Positions 17,972-26,839 are shown, counted from the stretch's first letter. The stretch is 64,000 nt of DNA from Micromonospora yangpuensis (GCF_900091615.1 NZ_FMIA01000002.1:3162001-3226000); one strand, 5' to 3'. Notes: a model not told the origin generated them from the sequence alone. Numbers and translations are program-made.

Positions 17972-18370
17972 ATGGTCGTACGCATCAACCGCCGCTCCGA
18001 CCCGGGCCTGCTCCAGCATCCCCCGATGCCCGGCACCGTACAGGCCACCGTGCTGATCTTCGCGCTGCTGGCCCTGCTGTTCGCACTCGCGACGGTGCAC
18101 CGGCTGGTGGCCGAGGACGGCTCACTCGGTGCCGCCGGGTTCTTCGCCGCGATGGCCGGGGCCAGCACACTGGTGACGGTCGCCCTGGCCGGCCGGCGAC
18201 GATGGGCGGCGTACCCGACGTACGTGGTGACGATCCTGCTGGCGACCGCCTCGCTCGGGCTGTTCGGCGCGATCACGATCGTCGGCCTGGGCCTGCTGGC
18301 CTGGGTGGTCTTCGCGCTGAGCACCCGGGCGGCCCGGGACTGGCTCAGCGGTCGCCGCCGCCTGCGCTGA
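17972..18370 (+). CDS. Small membrane protein, function unknown
   Basis: 132 aa. Four hydrophobic segments are visible: VLIFALLALLFALATVHRL (about 29-47), FFAAMAGASTLVTVALAG (56-73), TYVVTILLATASLGLFGAI (82-101) and IVGLGLLAWVVFALS (103-117); the ends are Arg-rich. It does not match a family that I recognise. It may start later at the ATG of MPGTVQATV (about 18026). It is divergent from the YciO gene and followed by the convergent amphi-Trp gene. Confidence 0.65.
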   Translation: MVVRINRRSDPGLLQHPPMPGTVQATVLIFALLALLFALATVHRLVAEDGSLGAAGFFAAMAGASTLVTVALAGRRRWAAYPTYVVTILLATASLGLFGAITIVGLGLLAWVVFALSTRAARDWLSGRRRLR

Positions 18371-18503
18371 CGGTGGCCAGCGGTGCCGCCGGTCGGCGTC
18401 GCCCGCACCGGCCCGTGGCCGCCGAGCGAGGGGGTCGCGGCGACCCGGGGCCGTCGGGGTGCCCGCCGCGCCGCCGAGGTCGCCGCACGCGGTCCGCGCC
18501 GCC

Positions 18504-18824
18504 CTACTCCGCGCCGGAGTTCTCCGCCGCCGGCTCCGCCTCGGCCGCCCGGGGAGCGGTCACCTCGGCGGTGGGGCCGGTCGCCTCGACGGTGGCCGGG
18601 TCGGCGGTCTTCGGGCGTGCCCAGGAGAACTCGATCTCGACCGAGAACTCGTCCTCGTCCTCCTGCTCGATCTCCAGCTCGCAGTGCACCTCGTCGGCCA
18701 CGGCGATCGTGCCGGCAGCGCCGTAGAAGATCTGACCGGTGCTCTCCAACTGGCTCGCCACCTGACGCAGCCAGGCGGCCAGATCCGCCCGGGACACGGT
18801 CCGGGCGTCCTCGTAGATATCCAT
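18504..18824 (-). CDS. Amphi-Trp domain protein
   Basis: 106 aa, acidic. The first 65 residues follow the amphi-Trp pattern: an N-terminal helix with RADLAAWLRQVASQLESTG, then strands ending FSVEIEFSWARP. The remaining residues are Ala/Glu/Thr-rich and probably unstructured. The molecular role of the family is not established. The ATG start at 18824 is clear; it lies downstream of a 30-bp tandem repeat that separates it from the CoA-transferase gene. Confidence 0.75.
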   Translation of the reverse strand: MDIYEDARTVSRADLAAWLRQVASQLESTGQIFYGAAGTIAVADEVHCELEIEQEDEDEFSVEIEFSWARPKTADPATVEATGPTAEVTAPRAAEAEPAAENSGAE

Positions 18825-18869
18825 TCCGGAATGCTCTCATCCCGAGATCATCGGGCCGGTCCCGGGCTG

Positions 18870-18949
18870 CCGTCGGCACTCACCACCGCGACGTCGCCGC
18901 CGTCGGGATTCACCACCGCGACGTCGCCGACGTCGGGATTCACCGTCGC
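18870..18949. repeat. 30-bp tandem repeat, about 2.7 copies
   Basis: Units at 18870-18899 and 18900-18929, with a partial unit to about 18949; the shared core is CACCACCGCGACGTCGCCG. The last partial copy runs into the final codons of the CoA-transferase gene. It is otherwise non-coding. Confidence 0.75.
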
Positions 18950-20130
18950 GCCGGCCACCCCGCCAGGACGGCAGATAACCCCACCCGGTCCCGGGCGGGA
19001 TCCGGCGCCGGCCGGGGCGTCGCCGTCGGGGTCCGGTCGAACCGGGGCGCCGGGGCGGGCTGGCGGACGCCGCCGACCTCGACGAAGGTGTGTCGGGCGG
19101 CGTTGTGCGGGTGCCGGTGCGCCTCGGTGGGCGTGAGCACCGGCGCGACGCAGGCGTCCGAATCGGCGAAGACCCCGGTCCACTCGTCCCGGGTACGCGC
19201 GGCGAAGCGCTCGGCGAACCGGCGGCGCAACTCCGGCCAGCCGGCGCGGTCGTACTGGTCGGGCAGGTCGGCGGCGTCGGCCAGGCCGAGCCCGGTGAGC
19301 AACGCGGCGTAGAAGGCCGGCTCCAGCGCGCCCACCGCCACGAACCGGTCGTCGGCGGTGCGGTACGTGTCGTAGAAGGGCGCGCCCCCGTCGAGCAGGT
19401 TGTGCCCGCGTGGCGCCGACCACTGGCCCGCGTCGACCAGCCCGTGCAGGAACGTGGTGAGCAGCGCCGAACCGTCGACCATCGCGACGTCGACCACCTG
19501 CCCCACCCCGGAGCGTTCCCGCTCCAGCAGCGCGGCCAGCACCCCGGTGACCAGCAGCATTCCGCCGCCGGCGAAGTCACCGAGCAGGTTCGCCGGGGCG
19601 TACGGGCGGTCGCCGGCCCGCCCCAACGGCTCCAGCGCGCCGGCCACCGCGATGTAGTCGATGTCGTGACCGGCCCGGGTCGCCAGCGGCCCGTCCTGGC
19701 CCCAGCCGGTCATCCGGGCGTACACCAGCCGGGGGTTGCGGTCCCGGCAGACCCGCGGGCCGAGGCCGAGCCGTTCGGCGACCCCCGGCCGGTACGCCTC
19801 GACCAGCACGTCGGCGCGCTCCACCAGGCGCAGCAGGTCCGCCACGCCGGCCGGGGACTTCAGGTCGAGCACGACGGCACGTCGACCGCGCTGCACCGGT
19901 CCGGTGGCCCCGGGGGTCAACCGGCCCACAACCGGGCCACCGGGACGGTCGACCCGGACCACGTCGGCGCCGAGGTCGGCCAGGACCATGCAGCCGAACG
20001 GCGCCGGTGCCAGGCTGGCCAACTCCACCACCCGTACCCCGGCCAGCGGGCCGGTCGCCCCCGGACGGGGTGGGGAGCAGCCCCGGTCGTGGCGGTCCGT
20101 GGTGCGGTGGTGCCCGGCGTCCGGCGACAT
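18940..20130 (-). CDS. CaiB/BaiF (class III) CoA-transferase / alpha-methylacyl-CoA racemase-like
   Basis: 396 aa. Family marks: LAGVRVVELASLAPAPFGCMVLADLGADVVRVDRPGG at the N-terminus with the conserved catalytic-type Asp/Glu context, YARMTGWGQDGPLATRAGHDIDYIA and PANLLGDFAGGGMLLVTGVL. The GHD[IM]xYxA motif and overall length resemble alpha-methylacyl-CoA racemases more than formyl-CoA transferases. The role may be epimerisation of 2-methyl branched acyl-CoA. ATG 20130 precedes the conserved start by about 30 aa; the open frame continues upstream without support. Confidence 0.85.
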   Translation of the reverse strand: MSPDAGHHRTTDRHDRGCSPPRPGATGPLAGVRVVELASLAPAPFGCMVLADLGADVVRVDRPGGPVVGRLTPGATGPVQRGRRAVVLDLKSPAGVADLLRLVERADVLVEAYRPGVAERLGLGPRVCRDRNPRLVYARMTGWGQDGPLATRAGHDIDYIAVAGALEPLGRAGDRPYAPANLLGDFAGGGMLLVTGVLAALLERERSGVGQVVDVAMVDGSALLTTFLHGLVDAGQWSAPRGHNLLDGGAPFYDTYRTADDRFVAVGALEPAFYAALLTGLGLADAADLPDQYDRAGWPELRRRFAERFAARTRDEWTGVFADSDACVAPVLTPTEAHRHPHNAARHTFVEVGGVRQPAPAPRFDRTPTATPRPAPDPARDRVGLSAVLAGWPARR

Positions 20131-20226
20131 GACTCCAGCTTCACCGGCCGCTGCCGGGCTGTCACCTCGGCGCAGTGACCAGGCTCCGCACGGGTGACGA
20201 CTTTGGTGGGTTTCCTGCCGGACTTC

Positions 20227-20270
20227 CGCCATCTGACAACACCGGCTGGCCGTAGTGGTATCAGATGGCG
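20227..20270. promoter_or_regulatory. 10-bp inverted repeat in a divergent promoter region
   Basis: CGCCATCTGA (20227-20236) and TCAGATGGCG (20261-20270) are perfect complements separated by 24 nt. The site lies in the 220-bp gap between the divergent CoA-transferase and secreted-protein genes, 81 bp before the latter's start. It could be a regulator binding site or an mRNA hairpin; no regulator is encoded next to it. Confidence 0.4.
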
Positions 20271-20350
20271 TCGATGTGTCTCCGTAAGGGTGTCCATCCG
20301 CACCGCCACCACCAGCGGAGGCTGCGGACGCCCGACCTCGGGAGGAAAAT

Positions 20351-21424
20351 GTGTCCACACGTCTGACGCGCCGAGCACGTCGCTCCGTGTTCGTCATGCT
20401 CACCGGCGCGGCGTTGGCGACGCTGCTGTCGGTCACCTCGGCCGGTGCGGTGCCGGCGCTGCGCCCGGCCGCCGACCGGCCCGGCACCCTCGCCGCCGCC
20501 GACCGGCCCGGCACCCTCGCCACCGCCGACGTCTACCTGAAGGACACCCCGGCCGACGTCGGCCTCCAGCCGCACGCCCTGAACCCGTTGTGGGAGAGCG
20601 CCGACATCAAGGTCTGCCCCACCGCGGTCGAGTGCGCGACCAGCCAGAACCCGATCGTGGGCGTAACGAACTACATCTTCGTCAAACTGCGCAACCCCGG
20701 CCCGTACGGCTCGGGTCAGACGGAGGAGGGCACCATCCACGTCTACCGGACCACCCCGGGTGGGGGCGGGGCCTGGCCGGGCGACTGGACGGAGATCGTC
20801 TGGACGGCTGTCTCGGTCCCCGCCGGGGTCACCACGGTCGTCCTGCCGTGGGACGACGTGCCGGGGCCGGGCCACTTCTGCCTGGTGGCGCGCTGGGTCT
20901 CCGACAACGACCCGATGGTCGCCGAGGGCCCGGACATCGGCGTCAACACCCGCAACAACAACAACGTCACCTGGCGCAACGTCAACTCGGTGGCGCTGGG
21001 CGCGGGTGGCACGGCGCAGGTGCGGCCCTTCGCGATCGGCAACACGCTGCCCCGGGCGACCCGCAACAGCCTGGTCTTCAGCGAGGTCGGCGCACCGCTG
21101 CGGGTCGCCGGTGGCCGACTGGTGGCCGACCTCGGGCCGACGCTCTTCGAGCGCTGGGTCAAGGGTGGCCGGGCCGGCAAGGGCATCCGTGAGGTGGGAC
21201 GTAACCAGGTGGAGATCGTCGAACCGGGCCAGGCCAGCCTGGACAACCTGACGCTGGAGCCGAAGGAGCGGATCGCCTTCTCGCTCAGCTTCAGCGCCAC
21301 CACGGTGACCAAGGAGAAGATCGCCCTACGGGTGACCCAGATCGGTCCGGACACCAGCGGCGCCGAACGGGCCGACCTGGGCGGCGTGCGTTACGACATC
21401 ACGGTGGGCCAGCGGGCCGGCTAG
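20351..21424 (+). CDS. Secreted protein of unknown function
   Basis: 357 aa. Signal peptide RLTRRARRSVFVMLTGAALATLLSV...AGA (residues 1-33). Next comes a 9-aa repeat (ADRPGTLAA/ADRPGTLAT, 27-bp units at 20471 and 20498). The mature part is beta-rich with NPIVGVTNYIFVKLRNPGPY, GHFCLVARWVSDNDPM and two Cys near residue 95, suggesting Ig-like or CARDB-like folds. I recognise no enzyme motif. GTG 20351 follows GGAGG. A strong hairpin terminator follows. Confidence 0.7.
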   Translation: MSTRLTRRARRSVFVMLTGAALATLLSVTSAGAVPALRPAADRPGTLAAADRPGTLATADVYLKDTPADVGLQPHALNPLWESADIKVCPTAVECATSQNPIVGVTNYIFVKLRNPGPYGSGQTEEGTIHVYRTTPGGGGAWPGDWTEIVWTAVSVPAGVTTVVLPWDDVPGPGHFCLVARWVSDNDPMVAEGPDIGVNTRNNNNVTWRNVNSVALGAGGTAQVRPFAIGNTLPRATRNSLVFSEVGAPLRVAGGRLVADLGPTLFERWVKGGRAGKGIREVGRNQVEIVEPGQASLDNLTLEPKERIAFSLSFSATTVTKEKIALRVTQIGPDTSGAERADLGGVRYDITVGQRAG

Positions 21425-21439
21425 TCCACGAGGGGGAGG

Positions 21440-21475
21440 GACGGAGGTCGCGGCCGGGATCCCGCGACCTCCGTC
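21440..21475. terminator. Bidirectional hairpin terminator
   Basis: Perfect 14-bp stem GACGGAGGTCGCGG (21440-21453) / CCGCGACCTCCGTC (21462-21475), 8-nt loop, between the convergent secreted-protein gene and the sigma-factor operon. Confidence 0.75.
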
Positions 21476-21485
21476 TCCTGCTGTC

Positions 21486-21950
21486 TCAGCGCAGGCTGAC
21501 CCAGGAGGTGACCACCGTGTGTCCGCCGGTACGGGCCCGGAACTGCACCGGCCCGGCGGGTAGCGAATCCATCGAGAAGTACCCCATCGAGTCGGTCGGT
21601 ACGTTCTCGTACCGGCCGGCGGTGGTGCGGGCACTGACCCGGCCCAGACCGATCGGGCTGAGCTGACCGACGATGCCGGTGGCGGTCACCTCGATCTCGA
21701 TGACCACCTCGCCGCTGCGGAAGGTCAACGTCCGGTCGGTGCCGCCGGAGCGCAACAGACCAGCCGACTCCCGGTCGCAGGCCGAGTCGAAGATGAGCTC
21801 GGCCAGCGCCAGCTCGGCGTCGACCGTACGCCAGCTGAACGCCGCCAACGCGGTGTTGAGGAACTCCTCCGAGACCGGCCCGGAGTCCAGCAGCGCCGCA
21901 CCCAACTCGGCAAGCAGGGCGTCGTCAGCGGCGGGCGGCCACTGCTCCAT
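21486..21950 (-). CDS. Unknown 154-aa protein co-encoded with the sigma factor
   Basis: 154 aa, no signal peptide. The N-terminal half is acidic and helical (DDALLAELGAALLDSG, TVDAELALAELIFDSACD); the C-terminal half is predicted beta-rich (LTFRSGEVVIEIEVTATG, FSMDSLPAGPVQFRARTGG) and looks like a carboxypeptidase-regulatory or Ig-like sandwich. ATG 21950 has GGAGG at 8 nt; an in-frame GTG at 21959 is less well placed. It overlaps the sigma gene by 26 bp, so it is very likely co-translated. An anti-sigma or sigma-partner role is possible but is an inference from position only. Confidence 0.7.
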   Translation of the reverse strand: MEQWPPAADDALLAELGAALLDSGPVSEEFLNTALAAFSWRTVDAELALAELIFDSACDRESAGLLRSGGTDRTLTFRSGEVVIEIEVTATGIVGQLSPIGLGRVSARTTAGRYENVPTDSMGYFSMDSLPAGPVQFRARTGGHTVVTSWVSLR

Positions 21951-22569
21951 CGCGTTCACCTCCGGTCGCAGGAGCCCGGCCCGCCACGGCTCGGACGTAC
22001 TGGGCCAGTGCCGGGCAGTTGCGCAACTTGGCCAGGCACCGGGCCTGGGTGGGCCCGACACTGCCGACCGGCATGTCGAGGCGCTCGCCGATCTCCCGGT
22101 AGCTGGCCGGCGGGTCGGCGGCGAGCAGGGCGAGCAGTTCCCGGCACCGGGTAGGCAGTTGGTCGAAGGCGTCCCGGAGCGCCTGCTGCCGTTCGGCGCG
22201 CAGCAGGTCCTCGTCCGGGCTGCTCGCGTCGGCCAGCAGGAAGGCGCCGGCCGGGCCCTGCGCCGAGTCGTCGTACGGGTCGAAGGGTTGACTGCGCCGG
22301 CCGATCCGGACCTGCCGGTGACACTCCCGGCGGGTGGTGGTCACCAGCCAGGCCGGTAACGCGGCGGGCTCGCGCAACCGGTCGAGCTGCTCCACCAGGC
22401 GCAACCAGACGGTCTGGTTGACGTCGGCGGCATCGGCCCGGTCGAGCCCGTGCGCCCGGATCACCGACAGCACCAGCGGCGTGTACCGGCGTACCAGCTC
22501 CGCCCAGGCGCTCTCGTCGCCGGCGGCGGCGGCGGTGACCAGCTCGACGGGCTCACGCACGGGTGGCAC
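21925..22569 (-). CDS. ECF-like sigma-70 family RNA polymerase sigma factor
   Basis: 214 aa. Region 2 is seen in AWAELVRRYTPLVLSVIRAHG and DAADVNQTVWLRLVEQLDRL; region 4 helix-turn-helix in LPTRCRELLALLAADPP, SYREIGERLDMPVGSVGPTQ and RCLAKLRN. There is no region 1.1 or 3. GTG 22569 starts 20 nt after the stop of the subtilase gene. The preceding subtilase and following 154-aa gene are in the same direction, and a CHAT protease gene is divergent, a context typical of signalling modules. Target promoters are unknown. Confidence 0.88.
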   Translation of the reverse strand: MPPVREPVELVTAAAAGDESAWAELVRRYTPLVLSVIRAHGLDRADAADVNQTVWLRLVEQLDRLREPAALPAWLVTTTRRECHRQVRIGRRSQPFDPYDDSAQGPAGAFLLADASSPDEDLLRAERQQALRDAFDQLPTRCRELLALLAADPPASYREIGERLDMPVGSVGPTQARCLAKLRNCPALAQYVRAVAGRAPATGGERDGAVAARR

Positions 22570-22589
22570 CCGGCCGTCGTCGACGGCCC

Positions 22590-23903
22590 TCAACCGACCA
22601 GCACCCCGTAGTCGGGATGCCAGCGCGCTCCGGCGACGAGGGCGGCCCGAGCCGCCTCGGCATCCAGTCCGGTGCTGGTCATCAGGGCGGCGAGCCGGCC
22701 GGAGACGTGGGCGGTGGCGAACGACGTACCGGCCCACGCGGCGAAGCCGGCGAACAGCAGGCCCGGCTGACCGGGCAACCGCAGCTCCCCGTCGACGTAG
22801 GTGCTGACCCGGTCGCCCACCGCGCAGGCGTCCACCCAGGGGCCGTGGCCGCTGTAGTCGGCGGGCAGCAACCCGTCGGGGCCCTCGGCCACCGCCGCCA
22901 CGGCCAGCACCCGGGGCGACGCGGCGGGCCAGGCCGGGCGGGCACTGCCGGCGTTGCCCGCCGCCGCCACCACGGCGACCCGGCGGGGCAGCCCGGCGAG
23001 GAGGTTGACAAGCGGCAACGGTGGCTGGTCGTCCTGGGTGAAGTAGCCCAGCGACAGGTTGACCACACTCACCTGCGGGTCGAGCCGACCGACGGCGGCC
23101 ACCAGGCTCTCCTCGTCGCCGACGCCGGTGGCATTTAGCGCGGCCTCCGGGTCGAAGCGGACCCCGGGGGCGGCCTGCCGGACCAGGCCGGCCACGAAGG
23201 TGCCGTGGCCACCCTGCAACGCCAGCAGTCCGGCGCTGACGTACAGCGGGTCGATGTCGTCGGGTTCCGGCAGGTAGCTGCCGCCCAACCACTGCGGGTG
23301 GGCGGTGCCGGCGGAGGCCCAGATGCCGGTGTCGCAGACGCCCACCGTCACCCCGGCGCCCTCACCGAGGCGGGCCGGGTCCGGCGCCGGTAGGGCGGCG
23401 GCGGCCCGTGGCGGGGCTCCCGGGTTGCCCATGATGTTGCCGAATCCGACCAGCACGTGGTGCGGCTGCACCTGGGGGACCGGCTGACCGGGCCACTGTT
23501 TCGGGTCGCGCAGCTGGCTCACCACCGACGGGATCTCGGTCTCCCGGGCGAAGAGCAACCGGCCGACCCCGGCGAACCCGCTGCCCTCGGTCACCTGGTG
23601 TCCCAGGGCGCGCAGCCGGGCCGTCACCCGGGCGAGGTCCTGGCGGGCGACCAGCAGCTGCCGGGGCCGGTAGAGGAACTCCCGCCCGGCCACGGTGTGC
23701 CGGCGGACCGTCTTGTCCGCCGCGACGGCCTCGGCGAAGGCCCGCTGGTAGCTCTCCGGCGTCTGGTCGGCGGCGTGCGCCGGGCGCGGCCGGGCGGCCA
23801 TCCCGAGGGGCAGCGCGGCGGCGGCCAGCGCGGACCACCTGACCACCTGGCGTCGGGAGAGTCGACCCGGCGGATGCGGCACGCCGGAACAGTCAGGCGA
23901 CAC
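22590..23903 (-). CDS. Tat-exported S8 (subtilisin-like) serine peptidase
   Basis: 437 aa. N-terminal twin-arginine signal SRRQVVRWSALAAAALPLG ending at PAHA (about residue 44). Catalytic triad visible: Asp in VTVGVCDTGIWAS (about 175), His in GHGTFVAGLV (about 228) and Ser in GTSFATAHVSG (about 403), with the oxyanion Asn in AAAGNAGSARP. Residues 45-150 resemble an N-terminal propeptide or fervidolysin-like prodomain. GTG 23903 follows GGAGGG. It is first in an operon with a sigma factor and divergent from a CHAT protease gene (183-bp gap). Confidence 0.9.
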   Translation of the reverse strand: MSPDCSGVPHPPGRLSRRQVVRWSALAAAALPLGMAARPRPAHAADQTPESYQRAFAEAVAADKTVRRHTVAGREFLYRPRQLLVARQDLARVTARLRALGHQVTEGSGFAGVGRLLFARETEIPSVVSQLRDPKQWPGQPVPQVQPHHVLVGFGNIMGNPGAPPRAAAALPAPDPARLGEGAGVTVGVCDTGIWASAGTAHPQWLGGSYLPEPDDIDPLYVSAGLLALQGGHGTFVAGLVRQAAPGVRFDPEAALNATGVGDEESLVAAVGRLDPQVSVVNLSLGYFTQDDQPPLPLVNLLAGLPRRVAVVAAAGNAGSARPAWPAASPRVLAVAAVAEGPDGLLPADYSGHGPWVDACAVGDRVSTYVDGELRLPGQPGLLFAGFAAWAGTSFATAHVSGRLAALMTSTGLDAEAARAALVAGARWHPDYGVLVG

Positions 23904-24086
23904 AAGCCCTCCAGGTGGTGGAAGATGCGCGGCCGACGACAGCGGGGGAAGCCACGTTTGCGCTCTCCGCGCAGGGAGGCTATCTCCCGGCGTGACCCTC
24001 GGTCAATTGTCGGTCATCAATCGTCATCGGAGTGTCGGGTCACCGACGGATTGACCGGTGGTACGGGGTCGGGGATTCTGCATGGC

Positions 24087-26711
24087 ATGGCCGACCGCAA
24101 CCGATCCGGCATCGGCCCGGCGCAGTCCGCCCTGGACGCCGTCCAGCGGTACCCCCACGAGGCGCTCACCATCGCCCGCGCGGTGCTCGGGGCCACGTCG
24201 GACACCCACGAGCGGTCGACCGCCGAACGCGCCATCGGGCTGGCCCTGCGGGAACTCAACGACCTTCCCGGCGCGCTGCGCCACCTGCGCCGCGCGGTCC
24301 GGGCCACCGACGACCCGCGGCTGCGGGCGTTGGCCCGGATGAGCCTGGGGTACGTGCTGGCCAACGCCGGCCGCACCGTCGCCGCCCTGCGCGCGGTCAC
24401 CCTGGCCCTGCCCATGTTGACCGGTGCCGACGCCGGGCGGGCCCGGATGCAGCGCGGCGTGGTGCTGCACTACCGGGGACACTTCGACGAGGCGCTGCGG
24501 GACTACGACGTCGCGGTGGACATCGCCCAACGCGAGGGCGACCTGCTGCTGGAGGCCCGCGCCCGCAACAACCGTGGCCTGCTCAACGCCCACCGTGGTC
24601 CGGGCCGCAGCATCGACGACCTGCACCGGGCCGCCACCGTCTTCGGGCGGCTCGGGTTGGATCTGGCCGCCGCTGACGCCCGGTGGAACAGCGGCATCGC
24701 CGCCGGACAACGCGGCGACGTGGCGGGCGCGCTGCGCTGCTTCGCCACCGTCGACGCCGAGTACCGCCGGCTCGCCGTGCCCCGGCCGGCGTTGCTGCTG
24801 GACCGCTTCGAGCTGCTGCTGTCGGTGCCGCTGATCGACGAGGCGGTCGAGGTGGCCACCACCGCCGTGGCCGAGCTGCGCCGTCGTGGCATGGCCTCCG
24901 ACCTCGCCGAGGCGCTGCTGGCCCGGGCCCGCGCGGCGCTGCTGGCCGGGGACCTGGCGACCGCCACCGACGCCGCGGTGGCCGCCCGCACCCGGTTCCG
25001 CCGGCAGGGGCGCCGCACCTGGGCGACCTTCGCCCGACACGTCGAACTCCGGGCCGGGTACGCCCAGGGGGTCCGCACGCCGGCGTTGTTCGCCGCGATG
25101 GTGCGTACCGCCGGTCTGCTCGACGCGACCGGCTGGCCGGGACCGGCGCTCACCACCCGGATCGAGGCCGCCCGCCTCGCCGCCACGTTGGGCCGGGACC
25201 GGCGCGCGGCACACCTGCTGACCGTGGCCGCCACCGCCCGTCGCCGGGGCACCGCGCCGCACCGGGCCCAGGGGTGGTACGCCCTGGCGCTGCGTCGCCG
25301 GCTCGACGGCGACGAGCCGGGCGCGGCGCGGGCCCTGCGCCGGGGACTGGCGGTGCTGGACGGGCACCGTGCCTCGCTCGGTGCGACCGAGCTGCGCACC
25401 CACAGCGGCGCGTACGGCCGGGAGTTGGCCGCCGAGGGGTTGGACATCGCGGTGCGCAGCGCCGCCCCGGCGCGGGTGCTGGCCTGGGCCGAACGCTGGC
25501 GCGCCAACGCCCTGCGGATGCGGCCGGTCTCCCCACCGTCGGATCCGGCGCTGGCCAGCGCCCTGGCCGAGCTGCGGATGGTCAGCACCGCGCTGGAGGA
25601 CGCGCTGCTCACCGGCCACCCGGTGCAGGCGCTGCGCCGCCGGCAGGCCCGGCTGGAGCAGCGCATCCGGGAACTTGCCCGGAGCGCGGCCGGTGGTGGG
25701 CCGCTGGTGACACCACCGGGGGTGCGCGCCCTCGCCACCGCCCTCGGCGACGCCGTCCTGCTGGAGCTGGTCGCGCACGGGCCCCGGCTGCGCGCGGTGC
25801 TGGTCCGCGACGGGCGGGCGACGCTGCACGATCTCGGCCCCCTGGCCGAGGCGGTACGGCTGGCCCGGCTGCACCGGTTCGGCCTCCGCCGGCTGGTCAC
25901 CACCGGGGACCACGCCGACGCCCGGGCCCGGGTCGACCATCTCGCCACCGCCCTGGACCGGCAGCTCTTCGACCCGGTGCGCTCCCGGCTCGCCGACCGT
26001 CCGCTGGTGATCGTGCCGATCGGCGACCTGCACGCCGTACCGTGGTCGGGTTTGCCGACCTGCGCGGGCCGGCCGGTGACCGTGGCGCCCTCGGCGACGG
26101 CCTGGCTGCGCGCCGCCGGCCGGGTCGCCCCCGCCGGGCCGCCGGTGCTGGTCGCCGGGCCACGCCTGCCCGCCGCCGAGACCGAGGTACGCCAGCTCGG
26201 CGCGGTCCTGCCCGGCTCCCGGGCGTTGACCGGCGCGGCGGCCGCGGCGGACGTGGTGACCGACGCGTTGAACGGCGTGGGGCTGGCCCACATCGCCGCG
26301 CACGGCCGGTTCCGGGCGGACAACCCGCTCTTCTCCACCCTGGAGGTGGCCGACGGGCCGCTGACCGCCTACGAGCTGGAGCGGCTGACCAGCCCACCCG
26401 GCTGCGTGGTGCTCTCGGCGTGTGACTCGGGCCTCGCCGGGGTCCGCCCCGGCGACGAGGTGATGGGGTTCAGCGCGGTGCTGCTGGCCCTGGGCACCCG
26501 GAGCCTGATCGCCACCGTCCTGCCGGTGCCGGCCGACCTGACCACCGCGCTGATGCTGGACCTGCACCGCCGGATGCGGGCCGGTGCCGGGCCGGCCCTG
26601 GCGCTCGCCGAGGCGCAACGCGCCTTCGACGGGCCGCGCCTGGAGGCCGGGTCGGGTGGGGGAGCGGCGCACGCCACCGCCGCCGCCTTCGTCTGTTTCG
26701 GCGCGGGCTGA
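24087..26711 (+). CDS. TPR-CHAT caspase-like protease
   Basis: 874 aa. The first 520 residues are alpha-helical tetratricopeptide-like repeats (for example LREGDLLLEARARNNRGLLNAH-type helices, given here in part). The C-terminal third is a CHAT peptidase domain with the catalytic His in GLAHIAAHGRFRADNPLFS and the catalytic Cys in GCVVLSACDSGLAGVRPGDE, both intact. The frame is open far upstream; ATG 24087 is chosen because it begins the helical region, though no strong RBS is seen. CHAT enzymes cleave partner proteins in conflict or cell-death signalling. The divergent subtilase-sigma operon suggests a shared pathway. Confidence 0.88.
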   Translation: MADRNRSGIGPAQSALDAVQRYPHEALTIARAVLGATSDTHERSTAERAIGLALRELNDLPGALRHLRRAVRATDDPRLRALARMSLGYVLANAGRTVAALRAVTLALPMLTGADAGRARMQRGVVLHYRGHFDEALRDYDVAVDIAQREGDLLLEARARNNRGLLNAHRGPGRSIDDLHRAATVFGRLGLDLAAADARWNSGIAAGQRGDVAGALRCFATVDAEYRRLAVPRPALLLDRFELLLSVPLIDEAVEVATTAVAELRRRGMASDLAEALLARARAALLAGDLATATDAAVAARTRFRRQGRRTWATFARHVELRAGYAQGVRTPALFAAMVRTAGLLDATGWPGPALTTRIEAARLAATLGRDRRAAHLLTVAATARRRGTAPHRAQGWYALALRRRLDGDEPGAARALRRGLAVLDGHRASLGATELRTHSGAYGRELAAEGLDIAVRSAAPARVLAWAERWRANALRMRPVSPPSDPALASALAELRMVSTALEDALLTGHPVQALRRRQARLEQRIRELARSAAGGGPLVTPPGVRALATALGDAVLLELVAHGPRLRAVLVRDGRATLHDLGPLAEAVRLARLHRFGLRRLVTTGDHADARARVDHLATALDRQLFDPVRSRLADRPLVIVPIGDLHAVPWSGLPTCAGRPVTVAPSATAWLRAAGRVAPAGPPVLVAGPRLPAAETEVRQLGAVLPGSRALTGAAAAADVVTDALNGVGLAHIAAHGRFRADNPLFSTLEVADGPLTAYELERLTSPPGCVVLSACDSGLAGVRPGDEVMGFSAVLLALGTRSLIATVLPVPADLTTALMLDLHRRMRAGAGPALALAEAQRAFDGPRLEAGSGGGAAHATAAAFVCFGAG

Positions 26712-26743
26712 GAGTAAATCGATCGGCACTCCTCGATGAAATG

Positions 26744-26757
26744 TGTTAACGTTCACA
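26744..26757. promoter_or_regulatory. LacI-type operator candidate upstream of the CBM2-esterase
   Basis: TGTTAACGTTCACA is a 14-bp near-perfect palindrome with central CG (only one pair mismatched), the form of LacI-family operators. It lies 83 bp before the start of the GDSL-CBM2 gene in a locally AT-rich stretch. Confidence 0.45.
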
Positions 26758-26839
26758 GGCTGACCCGGGTGGGGTGCCGCCTGGTCGGGCCACTCGGACC
26801 CCGGTCTACCACCCTCGCGTACCAGCACCGGGAGGATCC

